NCBI RefSeq assembly: GCF_026870155.1
Contig: NZ_CP113975.1
Span: 868,001 to 932,000 of the forward strand
Source of the DNA: Flavobacterium marginilacus
Lineage (GTDB): Bacteria > Bacteroidota > Bacteroidia > Flavobacteriales > Flavobacteriaceae
Direction of reading: 5' to 3'
Length of the DNA: 64,000 nt
Shown here: in pieces, positions 37,467 to 47,914 of the stretch
Layout: the number at the start of each line of letters is the position of its first letter
Numbering within the stretch: position 1 is the first letter of the stretch
Made by a program: the position numbers and the translations under genes
Notes under the pieces: generated by a model
What the model was told of the DNA's origin: nothing
Databases searched by the model: none
Seen by the model: only the letters and a program-made list of their open reading frames with translations

Positions 37467-37919
37467 ATGAATTTAAGTAACTTACAACCTGCTGAGGGTT
37501 CTACACACAATCAAAATAAAAGATTAGGTAGAGGTGAAGGTTCTGGTAAAGGTGGTACCGCTGCACGTGGTCACAAAGGAGCAAAATCTCGTTCTGGTTA
37601 TTCTAAAAAGATTGGTTTTGAAGGAGGTCAGATGCCACTTCAAAGACGTGTGCCTAAGTTTGGTTTCACTAACATCAACCGTAAAGAATACGAAGGTGTT
37701 AATCTTGATACTCTTCAATTATTGGTTGATAATGGAGTAATTACAGATACTGTTGATATGACAGTTTATGTAGCTAATCGTCTTGCTGCTAAAAATGAAA
37801 TCGTAAAGATTTTAGGTAGAGGAGAATTGAAAGCAAAATTAAAAGTAACTGCTCACAAATTTACTGCTACTGCAAAAGCTGCTATTGAAGCTGCTGGTGG
37901 AGAGGCTGTAATCATGTAA
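37467..37919 (+). CDS. rplO: 50S ribosomal protein L15
   Basis: The 150-residue L15 starts MNLSNLQPAEGSTHNQNKR. It has the Gly-rich arm RGEGSGKGGTAARGHKGAKSR and GFEGGQMPLQRRVPKFGF, typical of the family. It precedes secY by 14 bases. Confidence 0.98.
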   Translation: MNLSNLQPAEGSTHNQNKRLGRGEGSGKGGTAARGHKGAKSRSGYSKKIGFEGGQMPLQRRVPKFGFTNINRKEYEGVNLDTLQLLVDNGVITDTVDMTVYVANRLAAKNEIVKILGRGELKAKLKVTAHKFTATAKAAIEAAGGEAVIM

Positions 37920-37933
37920 TTCCTGCAATTAAG

Positions 37934-39280
37934 ATGAAGAAATTTATTGAATCAATAAGTAATGTTTGGAAAATAGAAGAACTAAAGAATAGAATTTTAA
38001 TTACTTTAGGTCTGCTTTTAGTTTATCGTTTTGGTGCACACGTTACGTTACCGGGAATTGACGCAACTCAATTAACTGGTTTAGCGGGACAAACCAAAAA
38101 TGGATTAGGATCTATTCTGGACATGTTTACCGGAGGTGCATTTTCTAAAGCGTCAGTTTTTGCTTTAGGGATTATGCCTTATATTTCTGCATCTATTGTT
38201 GTGCAACTTATGGGAATTGCGATTCCTTATTTGCAAAAACTACAAAGTGATGGAGAGAGCGGTAGAAAGAAAATCAATCAAATTACCCGTTGGTTAACTA
38301 TAGTTATTACCTTAGTACAAGGACCAACTTATATCTACAATCTTTACAGAACTTTACCTAGTTCAGCTTTTATCTTAGGATTTAATTCATTTGAATTTTT
38401 ATTTTCTTCAGTAGTTATCTTAGTTACGGGTACAATTTTTGCCATGTGGTTAGGAGAAAAAATTACTGATAAAGGTATCGGAAACGGTATTTCCCTTTTG
38501 ATCATGGTTGGTATCTTAGCTAGGTTACCACAAGCTTTTATCCAAGAATTTACAACAAGAGTAACTAATAATAATGGAGGGCCAATGTTATTGGTTGTTG
38601 AAATCATTATTTGGTTACTTGTAATTATTTCTTGTGTACTGCTTGTGATGGCAGTTAGAAAAATTCCAGTACAGTATGCTCGTCGTACAACATCTGGTGA
38701 TTTCGAACAAGATATGATGGGTGGTAACAGACAATGGATTCCTTTAAAGCTTAATGCATCTGGTGTAATGCCAATTATATTTGCACAAGCTATTATGTTT
38801 ATTCCTGCTGCTGTTGCTGGTTTGTCTAAATCAGATGCTTCTCAATCTATTGTTGGTGCTTTTAGTAATATGTTCGGTTTTTGGTATAATTTCTTGTTTG
38901 CAACATTAATTGTTGTCTTCACTTTCTTTTATACTGCAATTACAGTTCCTACTAACAAGATGTCTGATGATTTGAAGAGAAGCGGCGGTTTTATACCAGG
39001 TATTAGACCAGGTGTTGAGACTTCTGATTATCTTGATAAAGTGATGTCTTTAATAACTTTTCCAGGATCTTTATTTCTTGCTTTGATAGCTGTGTTCCCA
39101 GCAATTGTTGTAAGTCTTATGGATGTTCAGCAATCTTGGGCTATGTTTTTTGGAGGGACTTCATTAATTATTATGGTTGGAGTTGCAATTGATACGATTC
39201 AACAGATTAATTCATACTTGTTGAATAAGCATTATGATGGTTTGATGAAAAGTGGTAAAAATAGAAAAGCGGTAGCTTAA
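37934..39280 (+). CDS. secY: preprotein translocase subunit SecY
   Basis: The 448-residue membrane protein forms the Sec channel and has ten predicted hydrophobic segments. The plug and TM2 region (GSILDMFTGGAFSKASVFALGIMPYISASIVVQL, about residues 55-90) and the cytoplasmic loop with RRTTSGDFEQDMMGG..PLKLNASGVMPIIFA are conserved. Its position at the end of the spc group is universal. Confidence 0.98.
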   Translation: MKKFIESISNVWKIEELKNRILITLGLLLVYRFGAHVTLPGIDATQLTGLAGQTKNGLGSILDMFTGGAFSKASVFALGIMPYISASIVVQLMGIAIPYLQKLQSDGESGRKKINQITRWLTIVITLVQGPTYIYNLYRTLPSSAFILGFNSFEFLFSSVVILVTGTIFAMWLGEKITDKGIGNGISLLIMVGILARLPQAFIQEFTTRVTNNNGGPMLLVVEIIIWLLVIISCVLLVMAVRKIPVQYARRTTSGDFEQDMMGGNRQWIPLKLNASGVMPIIFAQAIMFIPAAVAGLSKSDASQSIVGAFSNMFGFWYNFLFATLIVVFTFFYTAITVPTNKMSDDLKRSGGFIPGIRPGVETSDYLDKVMSLITFPGSLFLALIAVFPAIVVSLMDVQQSWAMFFGGTSLIIMVGVAIDTIQQINSYLLNKHYDGLMKSGKNRKAVA

Positions 39281-39283
39281 CTT

Positions 39284-39499
39284 ATGGCAAAACAATCAGC
39301 AATAGAACAAGACGGATCTATCATTGAAGCATTATCAAATGCGATGTTCCGTGTAGAGTTAGAAAATGGACATATTGTAATTGCTCATATTTCTGGAAAA
39401 ATGCGTATGCATTATATTAAGTTATTACCTGGTGATAAAGTAAAACTAGAAATGAGCCCTTATGATTTGTCAAAAGCAAGAATTACTTATAGATATTAA
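39284..39499 (+). CDS. infA: translation initiation factor IF-1
   Basis: The 71-residue OB-fold protein binds the A site during initiation. Family motifs: [38 protein letters not shown] and a C-terminal [11 protein letters not shown]. It starts three bases after the secY stop. Confidence 0.98.
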   Translation: MAKQSAIEQDGSIIEALSNAMFRVELENGHIVIAHISGKMRMHYIKLLPGDKVKLEMSPYDLSKARITYRY

Positions 39500-39510
39500 A
39501 GATATTCAAA

Positions 39511-39627
39511 ATGAAAGTAAGAGCATCAGTTAAAAAAAGAAGCGCCGAGTGCATCATTGTGCGTAGAAAAGGCAGATTATACGTAATCAACAAAAAGAAT
39601 CCTAGATTTAAACAAAGACAAGGATAA
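39511..39627 (+). CDS. rpmJ: 50S ribosomal protein L36 (zinc-free form)
   Basis: The 38-residue L36 starts [20 protein letters not shown] and ends NPRFKQRQG. The usual zinc ligands (three Cys and one His) are lost: one Cys remains and the others are Ser, Asn or other residues. This is the C-minus type of L36. It sits between infA and rpsM. Confidence 0.96.
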
Positions 39628-39629
39628 TT

Positions 39630-40004
39630 ATGGCAAGAATAGCAGGGGTAGATATCCCAAAAAACAAAAGAGGTGTTATAGCACTTACCTATATCTTTGG
39701 ATTAGGAAAAAGTAGAGCTATTGAGATTTTAGAGAAAGCTCAAGTTAGCCAAGATAAAAAAGTTCAAGAATGGAATGATGATGAAATCGGAGCAATTCGT
39801 GAAGCAGTTTCATCTTTCAAAATTGAAGGAGAATTACGTTCTGAAATTTCTTTGAACATCAAACGTTTAATGGATATTGGATGTTATAGAGGAATTCGTC
39901 ATAGATCTGGTCTTCCTTTGAGAGGACAAAGAACTAAAAACAATTCTAGAACAAGAAAAGGTAAAAGAAAAACTGTTGCTAACAAGAAAAAAGCAACTAA
40001 ATAA
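39630..40004 (+). CDS. rpsM: 30S ribosomal protein S13
   Basis: The 124-residue S13 starts [26 protein letters not shown]. It has the C-terminal [23 protein letters not shown] tail that reaches P-site tRNA. It begins the alpha-operon group two bases after rpmJ. Confidence 0.98.
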   Translation: MARIAGVDIPKNKRGVIALTYIFGLGKSRAIEILEKAQVSQDKKVQEWNDDEIGAIREAVSSFKIEGELRSEISLNIKRLMDIGCYRGIRHRSGLPLRGQRTKNNSRTRKGKRKTVANKKKATK

Positions 40005-40012
40005 TAAGTAAT

Positions 40013-40396
40013 ATGGCTAAAGCAACTGCAAAAAAACGTAAAGTTATCGTTGAATCAACGGGTGAGGCTCATATTTCTGCTACCTTCAATAACATCATCA
40101 TTTCTTTGACTAACAAAAAAGGTGAAGTTATTTCTTGGTCATCAGCTGGTAAAATGGGTTTTAGAGGTTCTAAAAAGAATACTCCATACGCAGCTCAAAT
40201 GGCGGCAGAAGATTGTAGTAAAGTAGCTCTTGAGGCTGGACTTAAAAAAGTTAAAGTTTATGTAAAAGGACCAGGAAATGGACGTGAGTCTGCTATCCGT
40301 TCTTTGCATAATGGTGGAATTGAAGTTACAGAGATTATCGATGTTACTCCAATGCCTCACAACGGATGTCGTCCTCCAAAAAGACGTAGAGTATAA
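40013..40396 (+). CDS. rpsK: 30S ribosomal protein S11
   Basis: The 127-residue S11 has [24 protein letters not shown] and the C-terminal [17 protein letters not shown]. The Asn in PHNGCRPPK is the position that often becomes isoaspartate in E. coli. A 93-base structured gap separates it from rpsD. Confidence 0.98.
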   Translation: MAKATAKKRKVIVESTGEAHISATFNNIIISLTNKKGEVISWSSAGKMGFRGSKKNTPYAAQMAAEDCSKVALEAGLKKVKVYVKGPGNGRESAIRSLHNGGIEVTEIIDVTPMPHNGCRPPKRRRV

Positions 40397-40422
40397 TACT
40401 CAAATAAATTTATAGTATAATA

Positions 40423-40476
40423 AAGGTAGAATAACGATTATCGAAGGATAAGACCTGAATTCATAATCTCTACCTT
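40423..40476 (+). promoter_or_regulatory. structured leader upstream of rpsD
   Basis: AAGGTAGA (40423-40430) pairs perfectly with TCTACCTT (40469-40476). Inside it GATTAT (40436-40441) pairs with ATAATC (40463-40468), leaving a 5-base bulge on one side. The T-rich stretch after the stem (AAATTTTTTT) precedes the rpsD start by few bases. It might be an S4-responsive element or attenuator; that is inference from position. Confidence 0.5.
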
Positions 40477-40489
40477 AAATTTTTTTAAA

Positions 40490-41095
40490 ATGGCAAGATA
40501 TACTGGTCCAAGCACAAGAATCGCACGTAAATTCGGCGAAGCAATTTTCGGAGATGATAAAGCTTTCGAAAAAAGAAATTATCCTCCTGGGCAACACGGG
40601 ATGGCTAAAAAAAGAGGAAAAAAATCTGAGTATGCTGTTCAGTTAATGGAAAAGCAAAAAGCTAAATATTCTTATGGAATTTTAGAAAAACAATTCAGAA
40701 ATTTATTCGAAAAAGCATCAGCTACTAAAGGGGTTACTGGTGAGGTTTTATTACAATTATGTGAAGCAAGACTTGATAACGTAGTTTTCAGAATGGGTAT
40801 TGCTCCTTCTAGAAGAGGTGCTCGTCAAATCGTTTCTCACAGACACATTACAGTTAACGGTGAAGTTGTTAATATTCCTTCTTACCACCTTAAGCCTGGT
40901 GATAAAGTTGCTGTTCGTGAAAAATCTAAATCATTAGAGGCTATCGAACGTTCTTTATCAAATTCAAGTCATGTTTATGAATGGATTACTTGGAATCAAG
41001 ATCTTAAAGAAGGAACATTTGTTTCTGTACCTGCAAGACTTCAAATTCCAGAAAACATTAAAGAACAATTAATCGTAGAGTTGTACAACAAATAA
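40490..41095 (+). CDS. rpsD: 30S ribosomal protein S4
   Basis: The 201-residue S4 initiates 30S assembly and represses the alpha operon in E. coli. It starts [20 protein letters not shown]. The S4 RNA-binding domain (about residues 90-155) contains [20 protein letters not shown] and [14 protein letters not shown]. The zinc-finger Cys found in some S4 proteins are absent. Confidence 0.98.
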   Translation: MARYTGPSTRIARKFGEAIFGDDKAFEKRNYPPGQHGMAKKRGKKSEYAVQLMEKQKAKYSYGILEKQFRNLFEKASATKGVTGEVLLQLCEARLDNVVFRMGIAPSRRGARQIVSHRHITVNGEVVNIPSYHLKPGDKVAVREKSKSLEAIERSLSNSSHVYEWITWNQDLKEGTFVSVPARLQIPENIKEQLIVELYNK

Positions 41096-41116
41096 TAATT
41101 GACTTAGTCGAAATTT

Positions 41117-42109
41117 ATGGCAATATTTAATTTTCAGAAGCCCGATAAAGTTATCATGATCGATTCAACCGATTTTGAAGGTAAATTTGAATTTAGACCT
41201 TTAGAACCTGGATATGGATTGACTGTTGGTAATGCACTTAGAAGAGTTTTGCTTTCAGCATTAGAAGGTTATGCAATTACATCTGTTCGCATTGAAGGTG
41301 TAGATCATGAGTTTTCTACTATTTCAGGAGTTGTTGAAGACGTTACCGAAATTATCCTTAATCTTAAGCAAGTGCGTTTCAAACGTCAAATTGAAGATAT
41401 CGATAATGAATCAGTTACTATATCTGTTTCGGGTAAAGATCAATTAACAGCAGGTGATTTTCAAAAATTTATTTCAGGTTTCCAAGTTTTGAATCCAGAT
41501 CTTGTTATCTGTAATTTAGATAGTAAAATTAAACTGAATTTCGATTTAACTATCGAAAAAGGTAGAGGATATGTTCCTGCTGAAGAAAACAAAAAACAGA
41601 ATGCTGCAATAGGAACTATATTTACTGACTCAATTTTTACTCCGGTAAAAAATGTTAAGTATGCTATTGAAAACTTCCGTGTAGAGCAGAAAACAGATTA
41701 TGAAAAATTAGTTTTTGAAATTAAAACTGATGGTTCAATTAATCCTAAAGATGCTCTTACTGAAGCTGCAAAAGTTTTAATTCACCATTTCATGTTGTTT
41801 TCTGATGAAAGAATTACACTTGAGGCTGACGAAATTGCACAAACAGAATCTTATGATGAAGAGTCATTACACATGAGACAATTGCTTAAAACTAAGCTTG
41901 TTGACATGGATCTTTCTGTTAGAGCATTAAATTGTTTGAAAGCGGCTGAAGTTGATACACTTGGTGATTTAGTATCGTTCAATAAAAATGACCTAATGAA
42001 GTTCCGTAATTTTGGTAAAAAATCTTTAACTGAGCTAGATGAACTAGTTGCAATTAAGAATTTAACTTTCGGAATGGATTTGGCAAAATACAAATTAGAT
42101 AAAGAATAA
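41117..42109 (+). CDS. rpoA: RNA polymerase alpha subunit
   Basis: The 330-residue alpha subunit has the N-terminal assembly domain (about 1-230: [24 protein letters not shown] is diagnostic) and the C-terminal DNA- and activator-binding domain (about 250-320: [22 protein letters not shown]...[18 protein letters not shown]). It precedes rplQ by 62 bases. Confidence 0.98.
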   Translation: MAIFNFQKPDKVIMIDSTDFEGKFEFRPLEPGYGLTVGNALRRVLLSALEGYAITSVRIEGVDHEFSTISGVVEDVTEIILNLKQVRFKRQIEDIDNESVTISVSGKDQLTAGDFQKFISGFQVLNPDLVICNLDSKIKLNFDLTIEKGRGYVPAEENKKQNAAIGTIFTDSIFTPVKNVKYAIENFRVEQKTDYEKLVFEIKTDGSINPKDALTEAAKVLIHHFMLFSDERITLEADEIAQTESYDEESLHMRQLLKTKLVDMDLSVRALNCLKAAEVDTLGDLVSFNKNDLMKFRNFGKKSLTELDELVAIKNLTFGMDLAKYKLDKE

Positions 42110-42171
42110 TTTACTTCATATTTTGCTCTCCATAGTGGATTGCAGCAAGATGAAGTTAAAATAAATTGGTC

Positions 42172-42660
42172 ATGAGACACGGAAAAAAATTCAATCACTT
42201 AAGCAGACAGACTGCACATAGAAGTTCTATGTTGGCTAATATGGCTTGTTCTCTTATTGAGCACAAACGTATTAATACTACTGTTGCTAAAGCTAAAGCG
42301 CTTAAACAATTTGTTGAGCCGCTTATAACAAAATCAAAATCTGATACTACTCATAATCGTCGTATCGTTTTTGCTTACTTACGTAGTAAATATGCAGTAA
42401 CTGATTTATTCAGAGATGTTGCAGCTAAAGTAGGTGACCGTCCAGGAGGATACACTCGTATCATTAAAGTTGGAAATCGTTTAGGAGATAATGCTGATAT
42501 GGCAATGATCGAATTAGTTGATTTCAATGAACTTTACAACGGAGGTAAAAAAGAAGTTAAAAAAGCAAAAAGCCGTCGTGGCGGGAAAGCTAAAAAAGCA
42601 GAGGAAGCTACTGAAGCTCCAGTTGCTGAAGCTGAACCAACAACTGATGCAGCTGAATAA
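42172..42660 (+). CDS. rplQ: 50S ribosomal protein L17 with an acidic/basic C-terminal extension
   Basis: The 162-residue product starts at the ATG at 42172 ([17 protein letters not shown]); a TTG six bases earlier is unlikely. The L17 core ends near residue 120. It is followed by a Lys-rich then Ala/Glu-rich tail ([20 protein letters not shown]), an extension common in Bacteroidota L17 and absent in E. coli. It is the last ribosomal gene and is closed by a strong terminator. Confidence 0.97.
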   Translation: MRHGKKFNHLSRQTAHRSSMLANMACSLIEHKRINTTVAKAKALKQFVEPLITKSKSDTTHNRRIVFAYLRSKYAVTDLFRDVAAKVGDRPGGYTRIIKVGNRLGDNADMAMIELVDFNELYNGGKKEVKKAKSRRGGKAKKAEEATEAPVAEAEPTTDAAE

Positions 42661-42689
42661 TTATGAGAATAATAATTCAATAATAAAGA

Positions 42690-42723
42690 GGGATAAACTA
42701 TTTATAGTTTATCCTTTTTTTTT
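42690..42723 (+). terminator. terminator of the ribosomal supercluster
   Basis: GGATAAACTA (42691-42700) pairs perfectly with TAGTTTATCC (42705-42714) around a TTTA loop and is followed by nine T residues. Confidence 0.95.
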
Positions 42724-42867
42724 GAAAAATAAATAAGCATTCTGTATCAAAGGTTAAAGGAAGTAGAGAATACAGTTGATTTGGAGATCTTTTTTAAAAC
42801 ATTTTAATGCCTTTTTGTTACTCTGATGTTTACGGTTTCAAATAGATATAATTATTCCTAAAAAACA

Positions 42868-42898
42868 TTGCGTCCACTGTTTTAAAAATTTAAATTTG
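42868..42898 (+). promoter_or_regulatory. putative carA promoter
   Basis: TTG (42868-42870), a 20-base spacer and TAAATTTG (42891-42898) fit the Bacteroidota pattern. The leader before the carA ATG at 42917 would be only about 12 bases. Confidence 0.6.
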
Positions 42899-42916
42899 CA
42901 CAATATTAAATTAGAT

Positions 42917-44020
42917 ATGAAATATACAACACGAAAAAGCGCTATTCTTTTATTAAGTGACGGAACTATCTTCCATGGTAAATCGATTGGAATCCCTGGA
43001 AAAACATTTGGTGAAGTTTGTTTTAATACTGGTATGACCGGATATCAAGAGATTTTTACAGATCCTTCATATTTTGGTCAATTGATGGTTGCTACAAATG
43101 CTCACATTGGGAATTATGGAGTAAATGATAAAGAAGTTGAATCCAACAGTATAAAAATTGCTGGATTGGTTTGTAAAAACTTTAGTTTTAATTATTCTAG
43201 AATTGACTCATCAGGAAGTCTAGAAGATTATTTTGCTAAACAGAATTTAATTTGTATTTCAGATGTTGATACACGTGCGTTAGTGAGTTACATACGTGAA
43301 AACGGGGCTATGAACGCTGTCATCTGTACAGATGAAACTCCAATTGAAGAATTGAAAGCGATGCTAGCTGAAGTTCCAGACATGAAAGGTTTAGAATTAG
43401 CTTCGAAAGTTTCTACATTAGAACCTTATTTTTATGGTGATGAGAATGCTACCTATAAAATTGCAGCTTTAGATTTAGGAATAAAAGAAAACATTCTTAG
43501 AAATTTAGCTAAAAGAGACTGTTATATTAAAGTTTTCCCATATAACGCTTCTTACACTGAATTGGCATCTTTTAACCCAGACGGTTTTTTCTTGTCTAAT
43601 GGCCCTGGAGATCCAGATCCTTTGGAAAGCGCTATACAAGTAGCGAAGGAAATACTTGAAAATAATAAACCTCTGTTTGGTATTTGTCTAGGGCATCAGG
43701 TTATTGCTTTGGCAAACGGTGTTTCTACTTATAAAATGTTCAATGGGCATAGAGGAATTAATCATCCTGTAAAAAATATAATTAGTGATCGTGGGGAGAT
43801 TACTTCGCAAAATCATGGTTTCGCTGTGAATAAAGAAGAATTAGATCAGCATCCAGATTTAGAAATAACACATTTGCATTTAAATGACGGGACTGTGGCA
43901 GGTATGAGAATGAAAAATAAAAATTGTTTCTCTGTGCAGTATCACCCAGAAGCAAGCCCAGGTCCGCACGATTCTTCTTATCTTTTTGACCAGTTTATAG
44001 AAAATATCAAATCAGCATAA
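42917..44020 (+). CDS. carA: carbamoyl-phosphate synthase small subunit
   Basis: The 367-residue glutaminase subunit hydrolyses glutamine and passes ammonia to CarB for arginine and pyrimidine synthesis. It starts at the ATG at 42917, since the TTG at 42896 overlaps the putative -7 box. The N-terminal CarA domain (FGEVCFNTGMTGYQEIFTDPSY) precedes the class I amidotransferase domain with nucleophile Cys in FGICLGHQVIALANG (about residue 255) and the His/Glu pair in VQYHPEASPGPHDS (about 342). The carB gene is not in this window. Confidence 0.97.
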   Translation: MKYTTRKSAILLLSDGTIFHGKSIGIPGKTFGEVCFNTGMTGYQEIFTDPSYFGQLMVATNAHIGNYGVNDKEVESNSIKIAGLVCKNFSFNYSRIDSSGSLEDYFAKQNLICISDVDTRALVSYIRENGAMNAVICTDETPIEELKAMLAEVPDMKGLELASKVSTLEPYFYGDENATYKIAALDLGIKENILRNLAKRDCYIKVFPYNASYTELASFNPDGFFLSNGPGDPDPLESAIQVAKEILENNKPLFGICLGHQVIALANGVSTYKMFNGHRGINHPVKNIISDRGEITSQNHGFAVNKEELDQHPDLEITHLHLNDGTVAGMRMKNKNCFSVQYHPEASPGPHDSSYLFDQFIENIKSA

Positions 44021-44094
44021 GATCTAAAACGTTATCGTTAATAAATAAAATTATATTAACGATTAAATAATGAAGACTAATGAATTTTTTTACT

Positions 44095-44102
44095 TAATTT
44101 TG
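44095..44102 (+). promoter_or_regulatory. possible eno -7 element
   Basis: TAATTTTG fits the TANNTTTG -7 element and lies 37 bases before the eno ATG. I see no matching TTTG at the right distance upstream, so this call is tentative. Confidence 0.35.
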
Positions 44103-44127
44103 AGTAAAATACAAATTAATAACATAA

Positions 44128-45432
<1,305 letters not shown>

Positions 45433-45455
45433 TTGTAATGAATTTGTAATAAATG

Positions 45456-45486
45456 AGCCATTCGTCTATGATGAATGGCTTTTTTA
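45456..45486 (+). terminator. terminator after eno
   Basis: AGCCATTC (45456-45463) pairs perfectly with GAATGGCT (45473-45480) around a 9-base loop and runs into seven T residues. Confidence 0.9.
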
Positions 45487-45585
45487 TTGAATATTTAACA
45501 AATTCAATACTTAATAAGTTTTTAAATTACTTAGAAATTACTTAGATTTGGTAAATTATAATTTAAATTTTATTTCATAAACAAT

Positions 45586-46857
45586 ATGTCAAAAATAGCA
45601 ATATTAGAAATCGATGGTAACAAGTTTGAGCTTCCAGTTATAATAGGGAGCGAAAATGAGGCAGCTGTTGATATTAGTAAATTACGTGATATGTCTGGTG
45701 TGATTACGCTTGATCCAGGATATAAAAATTCTGGAGCGTGCAAAAGTGAAATCACTTTTTTGGACGGAGAGCTTGGTATTTTACGTTACAGAGGATATTC
45801 AATCGAGGAGTTGGCTGAAAAATCTCATTTTCTAGAAGTTTCTTATTTAATAATTTTTGGTGATTTACCATCTGCAGAAAGATTAGAACAATTTGAAAAT
45901 GATATTAGAAAGCACACTCTGGTAAGTGAGGAAATGAAAATTATCCTTGATGGTTTTCCAAGAACTGCTCACCCAATGGGAGTATTGTCTGCTTTGACTA
46001 GTGCTTTAACAGCTTTTAATCCTAAATCTGTTGATGCAAGCAATGAAAAAGACATGTATGATGCTGTTTGTAAAACTATTGCTAAATTCTTAGTTATTGC
46101 TACTTGGACTTATAGAAAAAGTATGGGGTATCCTTTAAATTATTATGATAATACTATTGGATATGTTGAGAATTTTATGAGTTTGATGTTTAAACTTCCT
46201 ACTGCTCCATATACTGCTAATCCAATTGTTATTGATGCATTAGATAAATTATTTATTCTTCATGCTGATCATGAACAAAACTGTTCAACTTCTACAGTTA
46301 GAATGGTTGGTTCTTCTCACGCTGGTCTTTTTGCTTCAATTTCTGCGGGAGTATCTGCATTATGGGGGCCTTTGCATGGTGGAGCAAATCAAGCTGTTCT
46401 TGAAATGTTAGAAGAAATACATGCACATGGCGGCGATGCAGATAAGTATTTAGCAAAAGCAAAAGATAAAAATGATTCTTTCAGATTGATGGGTTTTGGT
46501 CATAGAGTTTATAAAAACTTTGATCCAAGAGCAAAAATTATCAAGAAAGCTGCAGATGAAGTACTTTCAACTTTAGGAGTTAATGATCCTATTCTTGAAA
46601 TCGCTAAAAAATTGGAAGCAGCGGCATTGGAAGATGAATATTTCAAATCAAGAAATTTATATCCGAATGTTGATTTTTATTCTGGAATTATTTATAGAGC
46701 TTTAGGAATTCCAACTGATATGTTTACTGTTTTGTTTGCAATTGGTAGATTGCCAGGGTGGATTGCTCAATGGAAAGAAATGAGAGAAAATAAAGAACCA
46801 ATCGGAAGACCTAGACAAGTTTATACGGGTTATCCTTTAAGAGAATATAAGAAATAA
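45586..46857 (+). CDS. gltA: citrate synthase (type II, hexameric-type)
   Basis: The 423-residue enzyme condenses oxaloacetate and acetyl-CoA at the entry to the TCA cycle. The N-terminal beta-rich segment and FLDGELGILRYRGYSIEELAEKS are typical of type II enzymes. Active-site residues sit in ILHADHEQNCSTST (His), LWGPLHGGANQAVL (His), MGFGHRVYKNFDPRA (His and Arg) and YPNVDFYSGIIY (Asp, about residue 362). The gene is flanked by terminators and is probably monocistronic. Confidence 0.97.
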   Translation: MSKIAILEIDGNKFELPVIIGSENEAAVDISKLRDMSGVITLDPGYKNSGACKSEITFLDGELGILRYRGYSIEELAEKSHFLEVSYLIIFGDLPSAERLEQFENDIRKHTLVSEEMKIILDGFPRTAHPMGVLSALTSALTAFNPKSVDASNEKDMYDAVCKTIAKFLVIATWTYRKSMGYPLNYYDNTIGYVENFMSLMFKLPTAPYTANPIVIDALDKLFILHADHEQNCSTSTVRMVGSSHAGLFASISAGVSALWGPLHGGANQAVLEMLEEIHAHGGDADKYLAKAKDKNDSFRLMGFGHRVYKNFDPRAKIIKKAADEVLSTLGVNDPILEIAKKLEAAALEDEYFKSRNLYPNVDFYSGIIYRALGIPTDMFTVLFAIGRLPGWIAQWKEMRENKEPIGRPRQVYTGYPLREYKK

Positions 46858-46880
46858 TAATTCTCAGACAGATTATCAAA

Positions 46881-46911
46881 GCTTCACTTTACTAGTGAAG
46901 CTTTTTTTTTA
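46881..46911 (+). terminator. terminator after gltA
   Basis: GCTTCACT (46881-46888) pairs perfectly with AGTGAAGC (46894-46901) around a 5-base loop, then a nine-T run. The T tract runs straight into the putative -7 element of the next gene. Confidence 0.93.
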
Positions 46912-46917
46912 TCTTTG
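46910..46917 (+). promoter_or_regulatory. putative -7 element of the arginine-deiminase-like gene
   Basis: TATCTTTG fits TANNTTTG and lies 15 bases before the ATG at 46933. Its upstream partner, if any, would fall inside the gltA terminator hairpin. Confidence 0.45.
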
Positions 46918-46932
46918 GCAAAATTTATAACA

Positions 46933-47847
46933 ATGCTTAAATTAAATGTTAAGAATGAAACTTCGAGATTAAGGGCAGTAGTGTTAGGATCTGCAATTAG
47001 CAATGGGCCAACACCAAAAGCAGATGAAGCCTATGATCCAAAATCTTTAGAACATATTTTGGCTAATACTTATCCAGTCGAAAGTGATATGATTATTGAA
47101 ACGGAAGCCTTTAATTCGGTCTTTCAAAAATATGGGGTTACAGTTTTACGTCCCAAAATGATTGAAAACTACAATCAAATATTTGCTAGAGATATTGGTT
47201 TTGTAATTGATGATATATTTGTTAAATCCAATATTCTGCCTGACCGCGAAAGAGAATTAGATGCTATTCAATATGTGATTGATCAAATAAATCCAGAAAA
47301 AATAATTCGGCCGCCCGAAGAAGTCCATATTGAAGGAGGTGATGTAATGCTTTGGAACCAATATGTTTTTGTTGGAACATATAAAGGAAGTGATTATGCA
47401 AATTATATTACTGCAAGGACAAATATGCATGGTGTTGATTTTATAAAAGAATTGTTTCCAAATAAAATTGTAAAAGAATTTGATTTGGTAAAATCAAAGA
47501 TCGAAGCAAGAGATAATGCACTGCATTTGGATTGCTGTTTTCAGCCCGTTGGGAAAGACAAAGGCATTATTTATAAGAGGGGGTTTAGAGAAGAGGCCGA
47601 TTATATGTTTTTGGTTGATCTTTTTGGTAAAGAAAATCTATTTCATATTACGAGGGATGAGATGTATAATATGAATTCTAATGTGTTTTCAATAGATACG
47701 AATGTGGTTGTTTCTGAGAAAAATTTTACAAGATTAAATAATTGGCTAAGAGCAAATGGATTTATTGTAGAAGAAATCCCATATGCTGAAATTGCAAAGC
47801 AAGAGGGACTATTAAGGTGTTCTACTCTGCCATTAATAAGAGATTAA
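46933..47847 (+). CDS. arginine deiminase / dimethylarginine dimethylaminohydrolase family protein
   Basis: The 304-residue product begins at the ATG at 46933; the upstream TTG at 46915 is within the promoter-like element. It has the pentein (amidinotransferase) fold. Key motifs are IFARDIGFVIDD (about residues 83-94), HIEGGDVMLWNQ with the conserved Glu-Gly-Gly-Asp (about 132-143), HLDCCFQPVG (about 197-206, catalytic His region) and the catalytic Cys near the C-terminus in LLRCSTLPLIRD. These enzymes cleave or transfer guanidino groups of arginine derivatives; which substrate is used cannot be told. It is followed after 67 bases by a second pentein, CtlX-like. Confidence 0.85.
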   Translation: MLKLNVKNETSRLRAVVLGSAISNGPTPKADEAYDPKSLEHILANTYPVESDMIIETEAFNSVFQKYGVTVLRPKMIENYNQIFARDIGFVIDDIFVKSNILPDRERELDAIQYVIDQINPEKIIRPPEEVHIEGGDVMLWNQYVFVGTYKGSDYANYITARTNMHGVDFIKELFPNKIVKEFDLVKSKIEARDNALHLDCCFQPVGKDKGIIYKRGFREEADYMFLVDLFGKENLFHITRDEMYNMNSNVFSIDTNVVVSEKNFTRLNNWLRANGFIVEEIPYAEIAKQEGLLRCSTLPLIRD

Positions 47848-47914
47848 TAGTGTGTTTTGAGCTTATATTGTTTAACTTTAGACAATACATTTTCAAACTA
47901 TAAAAAATAAGAAT

